A stretch of DNA of 20,263 nt from CAYYVJ01 sp964475115 (lineage in GTDB: Bacteria > Bacillota > Clostridia > Lachnospirales > Lachnospiraceae): positions 1 to 20,263 of the forward strand of contig CAYYVJ010000033.1 of the NCBI GenBank assembly GCA_964475115.1. Direction: 5' to 3'. The translations under genes were made by a program, and so were the position numbers. The notes beneath the pieces are model-generated. The model ran no database searches. It saw only the letters and a list, made by a program, of their open reading frames with translations, and was not told the DNA's origin. Shown here piece by piece: positions 1 through 7,737 of the stretch; positions within the stretch are counted from its first letter, which is position 1, and each line of letters opens with the position of its first letter.

Positions 1-596
1 TCTGTGGAGGTTCCTCCATCTTCATTCCAAATATCTACAGATTGGCCATTTCTGGTAAGAGGTGTAAAGCGTTCACCCATTCCATAGATTAGCTCACCAA
101 CAGAAAGACTTAGCTGTTGCCTCATGTAAGTATCTTCTTCCCCACCCTTATCATAAGCAAGACCTTTCCAATTTGTCTTCACATAAGAAAGATCTCTCCA
201 GCCACTTTTTGTAAGCTTTTCATTCTCTCTATAATAAGTCATTTCCCAATTGTTTTTTTGTATTACTAAACTTAAGCTTCCACTTCTTACTCTAATTTGA
301 CTTTCACTATCTTCCACTTGCAGATTTGCCCCTTCATCAATATATAGGTCAAATACTGGTGTTTTGCCCTTTACCCCCATATAATGATATGTTTGTACCC
401 TGATAACTTCAGGTAAGGGAGTGGAAATCTTTATCGTAAGATTAACTCCACCTAATGTGTCTCCTCTATGATTAATACGAGAAGTTGGAGCACATAATGT
501 AACTTCCTCTTTTTTTACTGTTGTATAATATACCTCTGCAGGAGTAAAAATATCTGTTCCTTCCTTTTGCATCCAGCATCCATTACTAAATTTCAT
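1..596 (-). CDS. GH31 alpha-xylosidase (YicI-like), N-terminal part, cut by the window edge
   Basis: Only the first 198 codons are inside the window and the frame is open to base 1. The start ATG is at 596-594, with AAGGAG seven bases upstream. The visible protein begins MKFSNGCWMQKEG and carries Y-G-M-G-E-R-F-T at about residues 171-178, then R-N-G-Q-S-V and W-N-E-D-G-G-T-S-T up to the edge. From memory this matches the N-terminal beta-domain and first conserved block of E. coli YicI (MKISDGNWL, YGLGERFT, RNGQTVETWNRDGGTST). YicI removes non-reducing alpha-xylose from isoprimeverose and xyloglucan oligosaccharides. There is no signal peptide, so the enzyme should act in the cytoplasm on imported sugar. 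The catalytic aspartates lie outside the window. It is the last visible gene of the GH95/importer locus and is separated from the binding-protein gene by a stem-loop. Other GH31 activities (alpha-glucosidase) are possible but less like this N-terminus. Confidence 0.88.
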   Translation of the reverse strand, partial: MKFSNGCWMQKEGTDIFTPAEVYYTTVKKEEVTLCAPTSRINHRGDTLGGVNLTIKISTPLPEVIRVQTYHYMGVKGKTPVFDLYIDEGANLQVEDSESQIRVRSGSLSLVIQKNNWEMTYYRENEKLTKSGWRDLSYVKTNWKGLAYDKGGEEDTYMRQQLSLSVGELIYGMGERFTPLTRNGQSVDIWNEDGGTST

Positions 597-621
597 TTGC
601 TCACTCCTTTATCTACTTTTT

Positions 622-654
622 AAAAATGTAGGGGACATTGCCCCCTACATTTTT
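622..654 (-). terminator. Stem-loop between the binding-protein gene and the GH31 gene (attenuator or mRNA-stabilising hairpin)
   Basis: A perfect 13-bp stem (622-634 with 642-654, arms AAAAATGTAGGGG and CCCCTACATTTTT) has a 7-base loop. On the minus strand the 3' arm ends in five T, but these are paired and are followed by A residues, not by a free U tract. It lies 25 bases upstream of the GH31 start codon and has no promoter after it. Partial termination or 3'-end protection that favours the binding-protein message is more likely than full termination. Confidence 0.7.
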
Positions 655-674
655 ATATTTATACTATTTATATT

Positions 675-2378
675 TTAGTTAGCCCAGAATTCTACACGTT
701 CTCTAATTAATCCAGTTAACATTTCATTGGCTTCATTTAAGCCGTTTTTAACCATTTTGTCTTGGAATTCTTGCCATGTAGTATCAAAATTTTCTGGTTT
801 TGCTACAATTGACTTAATCATATATTCCCAAGCAATATCATTTAATACTGTTTCATATTCATTAAATTCTGCTGGAAGTGTTAATTGCCATACTGCTCCA
901 TATGGAGAAATATCAAAGTTGTCTCTACTTGGGAAAATATCAATTAACATTTCTTTATCCCAAGCTTCTAAAGCTGCTTTTTCTGCTTCGTGATAATTCT
1001 TAATCGTTGTATCTTTACTAATTGCTGTATAGTAATCTCCATTTGCATCCTTAACACCATCACCATATCTAGGGAATGGATAGTTATGGAAGCCTACACC
1101 AGTTTCCTTTTTATAATCTACATCAGTATCTTTGTATTTTTGTTCTTCCTCTGGAATGAAGCGCATTCCATCTTCTCCCAGTTCATAGTTTACGCCTTCG
1201 ATACCCCAATTTAAAAGTACCTGAGCTTCATCAGTACAAATCCAATCTAGGAATTGAACTGCTCTAACAGGATCTTCACAAGCTGTAGTAATACCAACTC
1301 CCCATCCTGTAGAAAGTCCTTGATCCATAAGAGCTACACTTTCAATACCTTCATTTAGTGTAACAGGAAGACCTGCATACGTTCTCTCATATTTTCCATC
1401 TTCTTTTAATACAAGTTCTGCATCGAAGTAATCCCAAGAAGTGTCTAGTAGACCAAGAACACGACCAGTTGAGATTTTTGCAATATAGTCATCGTGTGTT
1501 TGTGTAGCAAAATCTTTATCTAAAACACCTTCATTATACATACGATTTAGCCATTGAAAATATTCGTATTGTCCTTCGGATGAATGCTTATAGGATGCTT
1601 CATAATTGTTTGCATCATCAATAACCCATTGTCCATTGTCAGGATATCCATTGATAAACCCAGCTGGATTTGCTAAAGTAATAAACCAATGCCAGTCAGA
1701 GCAAGAGATAGAAAGTCCAATTGTGTCTAGGCCATCAATAGTCGGATTAGCTGCTAGATAATTTTTTATCTGTGCTTCATATTGTTCTAAAGTATAAGGA
1801 ATTTCATAATTATTAAATGCTAGCACATCATATTGTAATTGGGCAGTACCAGATGTTGTAAATGCTACATTTCCAACTCCATTACTAGCAAGCTGATAAA
1901 TAGCAGGATCATCTTGACTGTATTTTAATCGTCCAAAGTTCTCTCCGTATAGTTTCTTTATATTAGGACCATATTCTTCTATAAGGTCTGTCATATCAAT
2001 AAGAGCTCCTGCATCAATTAGAGCATCTGCATCACCTTTCGCAAAAATAATATCCGGATATTCCGAAGATGCTATCATAAGAGATACTCTTTGGTCATCA
2101 CCATCTACTGGATAATCTGTTTCTAAAGTAACACCTGTAGCTTCTGTTATGACTTGTGCAACAGGATCTGACCATGGATCTTCTTGACCGTCAGCATTAT
2201 AAAAAGTGAATGTTACTGCTTCTAAAGTATCTTCCGTAGTCTCTCCAGAAGTTACCGCCTGTGTTTCTGATTTTGTTGTCTGTTCCTTATTTGTTTCCTT
2301 ACTTGATCCACACCCCATTAGTGAAGAAACAAGCATTGTCATAGCTATTGTAGCTGCTATTACCTGTCTTTTTTTCAT
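675..2378 (-). CDS. ABC importer solute-binding lipoprotein (CUT1, LplA-type)
   Basis: This is a 567-residue extracellular sugar-binding protein anchored as a lipoprotein. The chosen start (ATG 2378-2376) has GGAGG seven bases upstream; an in-frame ATG five codons earlier overlaps that site and was rejected. Residues 1-22 are a signal peptide (KKRQ, hydrophobic core) ending in the lipobox L-M-G-C with Cys23, followed by a Ser/Thr/Glu-rich linker to about residue 60. The body resembles the large (about 550 residues) binding proteins of the LplA/YtcQ group, with a Y-P-D-I-I-F segment and many aromatic residues typical of oligosaccharide clefts. It follows the two permease genes by 70 bases. The ligand cannot be read from the sequence; the flanking GH95 and GH31 genes suggest xyloglucan oligosaccharides. 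A stem-loop follows the gene. Confidence 0.88.
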   Translation of the reverse strand: MKKRQVIAATIAMTMLVSSLMGCGSSKETNKEQTTKSETQAVTSGETTEDTLEAVTFTFYNADGQEDPWSDPVAQVITEATGVTLETDYPVDGDDQRVSLMIASSEYPDIIFAKGDADALIDAGALIDMTDLIEEYGPNIKKLYGENFGRLKYSQDDPAIYQLASNGVGNVAFTTSGTAQLQYDVLAFNNYEIPYTLEQYEAQIKNYLAANPTIDGLDTIGLSISCSDWHWFITLANPAGFINGYPDNGQWVIDDANNYEASYKHSSEGQYEYFQWLNRMYNEGVLDKDFATQTHDDYIAKISTGRVLGLLDTSWDYFDAELVLKEDGKYERTYAGLPVTLNEGIESVALMDQGLSTGWGVGITTACEDPVRAVQFLDWICTDEAQVLLNWGIEGVNYELGEDGMRFIPEEEQKYKDTDVDYKKETGVGFHNYPFPRYGDGVKDANGDYYTAISKDTTIKNYHEAEKAALEAWDKEMLIDIFPSRDNFDISPYGAVWQLTLPAEFNEYETVLNDIAWEYMIKSIVAKPENFDTTWQEFQDKMVKNGLNEANEMLTGLIRERVEFWAN

Positions 2379-2414
2379 TACCTTTCCTCCCATTCATTAT
2401 AATTTTTTATTTAA

Positions 2415-2438
2415 TTACAATTTCTAATAAAATTGTAA
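2415..2438 (-). other. Weak AT-rich hairpin between permease and binding-protein genes
   Basis: Arms TTACAATTT and AAATTGTAA (9 bp, 6-base loop) lie in the 70-base gap. The stem has only one G-C pair per arm and no U tract. It could be a minor mRNA processing or stabilising element, or chance in AT-rich DNA. Confidence 0.3.
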
Positions 2439-2448
2439 ACTAAATCAA

Positions 2449-3354
2449 TCAATCTTTTACTGCTCCTAGTGTCATTCCACCCACAAAATACTTCTGTAAA
2501 AATGGATATATAATAACAATTGGTATTGTTGCTATAATTGTAATTGCCATTCTAACTGAGGTTGGTGTTATAGAAGCTGCTGGTCCTAGTTCTGTAGCCG
2601 TATGTATATCGTCAATTTTTATACCGGTATCGTTTAGTATTTGGTAAAGCACGTACTGTAGAGTTGGAAGCTTTCTTGCATAAAAGTAAGTATCCATAAA
2701 AGAGTTCCATTGACCTACAGCAATAAACAAAGCAACCGTAGCCATTACTGGCTTACATAGTGGCATAATTATTTGATAATAAATTCGAAAATCTGAAGCA
2801 CCATCAATTTTTGCAGATTCTTGAAGTGCTGCTGGCAAACCATCTATAAAAGAGCGAATTAATATTACGTTATAAACCCATATTAATCCTGGTAATATAT
2901 AGACAAGAAAATTATCTGTAAGATGTAGTGTTCTACCGATTAATAAATATTCTGGAACTAAGCCACCACCAACATACATAGTTATTACAAATAACACAGT
3001 AAATAGTTTATTAAAGTAAAAATCACGTCTACTAAATACATAAGCAATCATTGAGCTAGCAATTAATCCTGACACAACACCTGCTACTGTTCGTAAAATA
3101 GACATAATAAATGGACTAAATAAATCTTTTTCTGAAAATAAATATCGATAGTTTGCTAATGTAAACTTTCTAGGAATTATAAAATTAACACCTCTTATAG
3201 TATCTAAAGAGTCATTTAATGAAATTGCCAATACATTTAAAAATGGATATAATGTAATAATACAAACTATAATAAAAAATAGTATTAGAAATATATCAAA
3301 TGCGCTTATTTTACTTTTCTTATGCTTTCTAATTTTAATAGTATTTTCTTTCAT
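2449..3354 (-). CDS. Carbohydrate ABC importer permease, YtcP/MalG-type
   Basis: This 301-residue inner-membrane permease is one half of the CUT1 importer channel. A basic N-terminus (KIRKHKKSK) precedes the first membrane segment (about residues 18-45), with further hydrophobic segments at roughly 75-95, 105-130, 140-160, 195-215 and 265-285. The ATPase-contact EAA loop is L-Q-E-S-A-K-I-D-G-A with Glu179, the S variant of EAA that is common in this group. The C-terminus F-V-G-G-M-T-L-G-A-V-K-D is the usual MalG-family ending. The start ATG has AAGGAGG just upstream and lies 10 bases after the stop of the partner permease, so the two should be co-translated. No ATPase gene is nearby. Confidence 0.92.
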   Translation of the reverse strand: MKENTIKIRKHKKSKISAFDIFLILFFIIVCIITLYPFLNVLAISLNDSLDTIRGVNFIIPRKFTLANYRYLFSEKDLFSPFIMSILRTVAGVVSGLIASSMIAYVFSRRDFYFNKLFTVLFVITMYVGGGLVPEYLLIGRTLHLTDNFLVYILPGLIWVYNVILIRSFIDGLPAALQESAKIDGASDFRIYYQIIMPLCKPVMATVALFIAVGQWNSFMDTYFYARKLPTLQYVLYQILNDTGIKIDDIHTATELGPAASITPTSVRMAITIIATIPIVIIYPFLQKYFVGGMTLGAVKD

Positions 3355-3364
3355 GGTCTCCTCC

Positions 3365-4303
3365 TTATACTAGTTTGCCTTCGCCAAATCTACCAGCGAG
3401 CCAATTTGCGCCAAAGATTAGAACCATGCTAATTGCTGATTGAAACACTCCAATTGCTGTTCCGTAGCTAAAATTATTGGATCCAATACCCATCATATAA
3501 GCGTACCAGGAAAGTACCATACCATATTCTTTTACAATACCATTACTTAAAAGCATTTGCCTTTCCATTCCAACTCCTAAAACAGAGCCAATGCTTAAAA
3601 TCGTTAAAACAATTATAGTCGGTCTAATGCCAGGAAGTGTAATATGCCACATTCTCCGAAACCTGCCTGCGCCATCTACTTTTGCTGCCTCATACAGTCC
3701 TTGGTCAATCCCAGCCATAGCAGATAAGTAAATAATTGCGTCCCAACCAGCTTCCTTCCATACATTAATCAAACAAACTACAACCCAAAATGTAGGGCCA
3801 TTTGTTGTTATAAATCCAATGTGATTATCTGCATCTAAGAGACCAACTGAAATTAATATTTCATTTAATACCCCTGAGTCATTTAAGAACATCTTTGCTA
3901 CACTTGCAATAATTACCCAAGACACAAAATGTGGCAAATATGATATAGTCTGAGTAATTTTTTTAAATTTAATAATTCTAAGTTCGTTAAGTAAAAGAGC
4001 AAATCCAATGGCTGAAACAAAACCAAAGATAATTCCGATTAAACTGATACCTAAGGTATTTCTTAACACTTCATAAAACTTAGAGGAACTAAATAATTTT
4101 TCAAACTGTGATAGACCAACCCATTCTCTTTCCCAAATTGGTAACGCAAAGGATTTTGGTCTAACATCTTGAAATGCCATTGTCCATCCCCACAAAGGTA
4201 CATATTTAAAAATAATTAGCCATATTACAAAGGGAACTGACATCAAGTACAAATATCGCTGCTTCCAAATCAAGCTCCATGTAAGTTTTTGCTTCTGTTT
4301 CAT
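3365..4303 (-). CDS. Carbohydrate ABC importer permease, LplB/MalF-type
   Basis: This 312-residue permease subunit is the partner of the downstream YtcP-type protein. The chosen start is the ATG at 4303-4301, preceded by AAAGGGG at eight bases; an in-frame GTG six codons upstream overlaps that site and was rejected. The N-terminal cytoplasmic stretch is followed by a first membrane segment with Y-L-M-S-V-P-F-V-I-W-L (about 20-38), then five more. The EAA loop Y-E-A-A-K-V-D-G-A-G has Glu205. The W-x-x-A-F-Q-D region before the second helix is typical of LplB. It is the first gene of the importer set, has a candidate promoter 30 bases upstream, and follows the response-regulator gene by 97 bases. 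Confidence 0.92.
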   Translation of the reverse strand: MKQKQKLTWSLIWKQRYLYLMSVPFVIWLIIFKYVPLWGWTMAFQDVRPKSFALPIWEREWVGLSQFEKLFSSSKFYEVLRNTLGISLIGIIFGFVSAIGFALLLNELRIIKFKKITQTISYLPHFVSWVIIASVAKMFLNDSGVLNEILISVGLLDADNHIGFITTNGPTFWVVVCLINVWKEAGWDAIIYLSAMAGIDQGLYEAAKVDGAGRFRRMWHITLPGIRPTIIVLTILSIGSVLGVGMERQMLLSNGIVKEYGMVLSWYAYMMGIGSNNFSYGTAIGVFQSAISMVLIFGANWLAGRFGEGKLV

Positions 4304-4332
4304 TCTAGAGACCCCTTTCACGTTATGAATTA

Positions 4333-4338
4333 ATTATA
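4333..4338 (-). promoter_or_regulatory. Candidate -10 box of a second promoter ahead of the importer genes
   Basis: The minus strand reads TATAAT exactly, about 30 bases before the LplB-type start codon, which leaves a short leader containing the ribosome binding site. At 16-18 bases upstream there is no recognisable TTGACA (best is TGTTTT). A perfect -10 with a poor -35 is what an activator-dependent promoter looks like, and the AraC-type regulator is encoded directly upstream. No terminator separates the regulator gene from it, so read-through is also expected. Confidence 0.45.
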
Positions 4339-4400
4339 ACTTCATGGTTGAAAAGAAAACACCCACATTTGTTTACTTAAATTACCCTATTTTTTTGATA

Positions 4401-5924
4401 TCATAAATTCCTTTTAAATTCTTTGGGACTGATTCCCACATGTTTTTTAAATTTTGTATAGAAATAATCAATATTACTATATCCAACTTGTTCCGATACT
4501 TGATATACCTTTAAATCTGTTTCTGCAAGCCGCCTTTTTGCATTTTCAATACGAATACTATCCAAGCTATTATTAAAACTTTCGCCTATTTCCTTTTTAA
4601 AAAGCTTACCTAGATATGCGCTATTATAATTAAATAATTGAGCGATACTTTCAAGTTTAATGTTTTTATGGTAATTTCTCTCCATATATGCATAGATACG
4701 TTTAATCACATGATCCGATGTGGACAATCCAACTACTCTACTGATATCACTTAAATAAATCTCAATATATTTAATTAATTCATCTAGAGAGGTTGATCTC
4801 TTTACATGTTCAATTGTTTCATCTATATCTGTTATATTAATATTTTCTTCTTCAATATATTTTTTTATGGATTCATAGAGTTGATATAGTCCATTGATAA
4901 TCTGGATTTTTATATCTGACTCTTTTTTTAATCTGATTTTATAGTACTTTTTAAGCTGTTTTAAATTTTCTTTTATTACTTCTATATCTCCTATTTCTAC
5001 CATATCCTCAAATTCTTCTAATGAAATCTTTTCCTTCTCATCTCTTGCTTCTTCTAGAACCTGAATACTGACTAGATTCTCATTTCCAAATAAGAATTGG
5101 TAGTCTAATAAAAGCTTAGCACTCTCATAGGAAAAATGTAAATCCTCCCATACTATTACGTCATGACCCATAGTAATAAAATAGTCTGTACCATACCGTT
5201 CTTTCACTCTATTATTACTTTCAATTAATTTCTTCATAAAATCTTTATAGGAATACCCTTTTCCTATGAGTATACATTTATCCTCCAAGGATATGTTTTC
5301 CACATTATCTAAATTATGTATAAATAAGTTTAACTTCTCCTCTAAAAGAGGATTATATTCTACCCTTTCATATCTCTCTCTTTCATTTAAAATAGCTACA
5401 CAAAATCGATTTTGCTTTAATTCAAAACCGTATAATCTTAATTCATCTTTTAGTTCTTCTGTTTCCCCCATAGACAAAAGTAAACGGCGTAACAGTTCAT
5501 GTCTTGCTTTTAATTCATTTTTCGTATAGTAATGATCTAAATTCTCTTTGGCATTAAGTTCTTCCAAGATATCCTTAAGATATGCTATAAGTTCATCTTC
5601 ATCAATCGGTTTTAAAAGATAGGCACGAACTCCCAGGGATACGGCAGTTTTTGCAAAGCTAAAGTCTGAATAACCTGTTAATATAATAAACTTTCCTTCA
5701 AACCCTTGGTTTTTTGCTTCCCTAATTAATTCGATACCATTCATTCCTGGCATCTTTATGTCAACTAGAACTAAATCTGGTTGATATTCGAGGATTTTAT
5801 GTAAGCCATCTATTCCATCCATTCCTTCACCACATACATGAAAGCCATAATCTTCCCAGTCTAATAATTTTTCAATTCCCTTCCTAACTATAGGCTCATC
5901 ATCTATAATTAATAACTGATACAT
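4401..5924 (-). CDS. Two-component response regulator, YesN-type (receiver plus AraC DNA-binding domain)
   Basis: This 507-residue cytoplasmic transcription regulator has an N-terminal receiver domain (about 1-120) with the acidic pair Asp8-Asp9, the phospho-acceptor Asp55 in L-V-D-I-K-M-P-G and the Lys of Y-L-L-K-P-I. A long middle region (about 125-400), charged and probably helical, links to a C-terminal AraC/XylS double helix-turn-helix (about 410-507) with N-S-A-Y-L-G-K-L-F-K-K and a final G-Y-S-N-I-D-Y-F-Y-T-K-F-K. The start has AGGAAGGGGGAG upstream. It follows the sensor kinase gene by 18 bases and should be its cognate partner. In this family the regulator usually activates the adjacent sugar importer and hydrolase genes when the sugar is sensed outside. 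The specific inducer is unknown. Confidence 0.93.
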   Translation of the reverse strand: MYQLLIIDDEPIVRKGIEKLLDWEDYGFHVCGEGMDGIDGLHKILEYQPDLVLVDIKMPGMNGIELIREAKNQGFEGKFIILTGYSDFSFAKTAVSLGVRAYLLKPIDEDELIAYLKDILEELNAKENLDHYYTKNELKARHELLRRLLLSMGETEELKDELRLYGFELKQNRFCVAILNERERYERVEYNPLLEEKLNLFIHNLDNVENISLEDKCILIGKGYSYKDFMKKLIESNNRVKERYGTDYFITMGHDVIVWEDLHFSYESAKLLLDYQFLFGNENLVSIQVLEEARDEKEKISLEEFEDMVEIGDIEVIKENLKQLKKYYKIRLKKESDIKIQIINGLYQLYESIKKYIEEENINITDIDETIEHVKRSTSLDELIKYIEIYLSDISRVVGLSTSDHVIKRIYAYMERNYHKNIKLESIAQLFNYNSAYLGKLFKKEIGESFNNSLDSIRIENAKRRLAETDLKVYQVSEQVGYSNIDYFYTKFKKHVGISPKEFKRNL

Positions 5925-5942
5925 TTTTCTCCCCCTTCCTTT

Positions 5943-7724
5943 CTACCTATCCATATTTAATGGAAACTCAATCGTAACAGTAGTTCCCTCTAAATAATTG
6001 CTTTCTATACGAAGTCCATACTCTTCGCCGTACAAGAGTTTAATTCTCTGATTTACATTATTCAAACCAATATGAGTTTGATCTGATATACTATAATCAT
6101 TTAGGCTATTCTGTATTTCCTCCATTACCTCGTCTGAAATGCCTACTCCATTGTCGGTTACATGGATATATAGCTTGTCAGATTTATCAATAACAATATG
6201 AATTATTCCACTACCTTCTTTAGATTCTAATCCATGAACGAAGGCATTCTCCACAATTGGTTGAATGATAAGTGGCATTATTTTATAATTACTTATATCA
6301 CAGCGTACATCTATCCTATATTGAATCCTATCTCCAAAACGATATTGTTGTATCTTTAGATAATATTCCATCAAATCAAGCTCTGATTTAAAACTAACTA
6401 GAGTATCCCCTACTTCAATATTTCTCCGCATAATTTTTGCAAGCATTTTAACTAATTCTTCTATTTCTACTTCATTATTACATCTTGCTTTCATACGAAT
6501 GGTTTCAAGTGTATTGTATAGAAAATGTGGATTAATTTGATTTGCAAGCATCTTAAATTCCACTTCTTTTTGACGACTTTTTAGTTTTTCCTTCTGTAAT
6601 TGTTCCTCGTATACAACTGCAAGTAAGTGTTGCATGCTATTTATCATTACATTCAGATCATCATATAAATCTGCGATTTCATCATTTCCCTTTAACTTCT
6701 TAGCAATATTAAAATCCCCGGTTGATGCTTTATGCATCTCTACTCTAAACTTGTTAAGTTGATGACTAAAATGATAAGAAAATACTCCTATTAATAGGAC
6801 AGACACACACATACTAAAGATAATAAATAAAACACTTTCTCTAGAACGCTCATTTGCTTCTGCCAGTATTGTTCTATAAGGTTGAATACTAGCAATTGTT
6901 ATGTAACTTATAGTATCAGTATCTTTAATTACCTCGATTGATAATACACAATCCTCACCTTTATAATTTACCCTCTTACTTCCAGTTATTCCTTGATTTT
7001 CTTTTAATAAGGCAAGGATCGCTTCTTCATCCGTTTCCTCCTTATTAGAAGCAATAAGAGTATCTCCATTTAAGGAAATAACCGTTTCATTTTTTCTCAT
7101 TCTTATTCCTGATTGTAATGTTTCATCTCGCATAAGGATATTTAAAATTCCTACTGCTTTGCTCTCCTTGGTACGAATTAATCGTGACAAATACAAGCCA
7201 TTTTGCCATTTAAGTTCGTTATATTTATAAATCCAAAGAACTCTTCCCTCTTCATTTAAAGTATCCTGGTACCAACCCTCATTACTAATCTGATCAGTCA
7301 CCATTACAAATCTGGCATTACTAGATAAGGTATCATTTTCAATATACATACTAATGCTTTGTATAATTCGATTATAGTAGCTCATATAATTTGCCATCGT
7401 ATCATAACTTCTATAATCTTCAATTAGCTCTGCATAATCTGTATAGTTTTTAAAAGCAATCCTCTCTAATTCTTCATCAAAATACATTCTTTTAGATACA
7501 TCCGTTATAATTCGAATATCTTCTTTCAAGCTTTCTTTTACTAAGGATAATTCAGCCTGTTCAGAAACTTTTGCCTGCTCTATTAAGTTTTTCTTATTTC
7601 CGTCCACTAGGAAAATGCTAATTAAAATCATAGGAATTAATCCACCGATTAGGTAGATTGTTATGATTTTCTGCTGTGTTTTCATACGTGTAATTGAACT
7701 TATCCAGTCCTTAATTTTTTTCAT
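5943..7724 (-). CDS. Sensor histidine kinase, YesM-type
   Basis: This 593-residue membrane sensor kinase is the partner of the downstream response regulator. The chosen start is ATG 7724-7722 with AAGGA seven bases upstream; a TTG 24 bases earlier overlaps the stop of the GH95 gene and is unlikely. Transmembrane helix 1 spans about residues 20-40 and helix 2 about 297-318. The roughly 255 residues between them form the extracellular sensing domain. A HAMP segment follows (about 318-370), then the His_kinase block with N-P-H-F-L-Y-N-T-L-E-T and phospho-acceptor His400, and a HATPase domain with an N box (V-E-N-A-F-V-H-G) and D-N-G-V-G-I. The gene starts 13 bases after the GH95 stop, so it belongs to that transcript. 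It may sense the free sugar or the loaded binding protein, which the sequence cannot distinguish. Confidence 0.93.
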   Translation of the reverse strand: MKKIKDWISSITRMKTQQKIITIYLIGGLIPMILISIFLVDGNKKNLIEQAKVSEQAELSLVKESLKEDIRIITDVSKRMYFDEELERIAFKNYTDYAELIEDYRSYDTMANYMSYYNRIIQSISMYIENDTLSSNARFVMVTDQISNEGWYQDTLNEEGRVLWIYKYNELKWQNGLYLSRLIRTKESKAVGILNILMRDETLQSGIRMRKNETVISLNGDTLIASNKEETDEEAILALLKENQGITGSKRVNYKGEDCVLSIEVIKDTDTISYITIASIQPYRTILAEANERSRESVLFIIFSMCVSVLLIGVFSYHFSHQLNKFRVEMHKASTGDFNIAKKLKGNDEIADLYDDLNVMINSMQHLLAVVYEEQLQKEKLKSRQKEVEFKMLANQINPHFLYNTLETIRMKARCNNEVEIEELVKMLAKIMRRNIEVGDTLVSFKSELDLMEYYLKIQQYRFGDRIQYRIDVRCDISNYKIMPLIIQPIVENAFVHGLESKEGSGIIHIVIDKSDKLYIHVTDNGVGISDEVMEEIQNSLNDYSISDQTHIGLNNVNQRIKLLYGEEYGLRIESNYLEGTTVTIEFPLNMDR

Positions 7725-7737
7725 ATCCCCATCCTTA

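Noticed and set aside
1152..1170. Inverted repeat TGGAATG-AAGCG-CATTCCA, considered as a cre or operator
   Set aside because: It does not fit the cre spacing, lies in the 3' part of the binding-protein coding sequence and is explained by the codons there.
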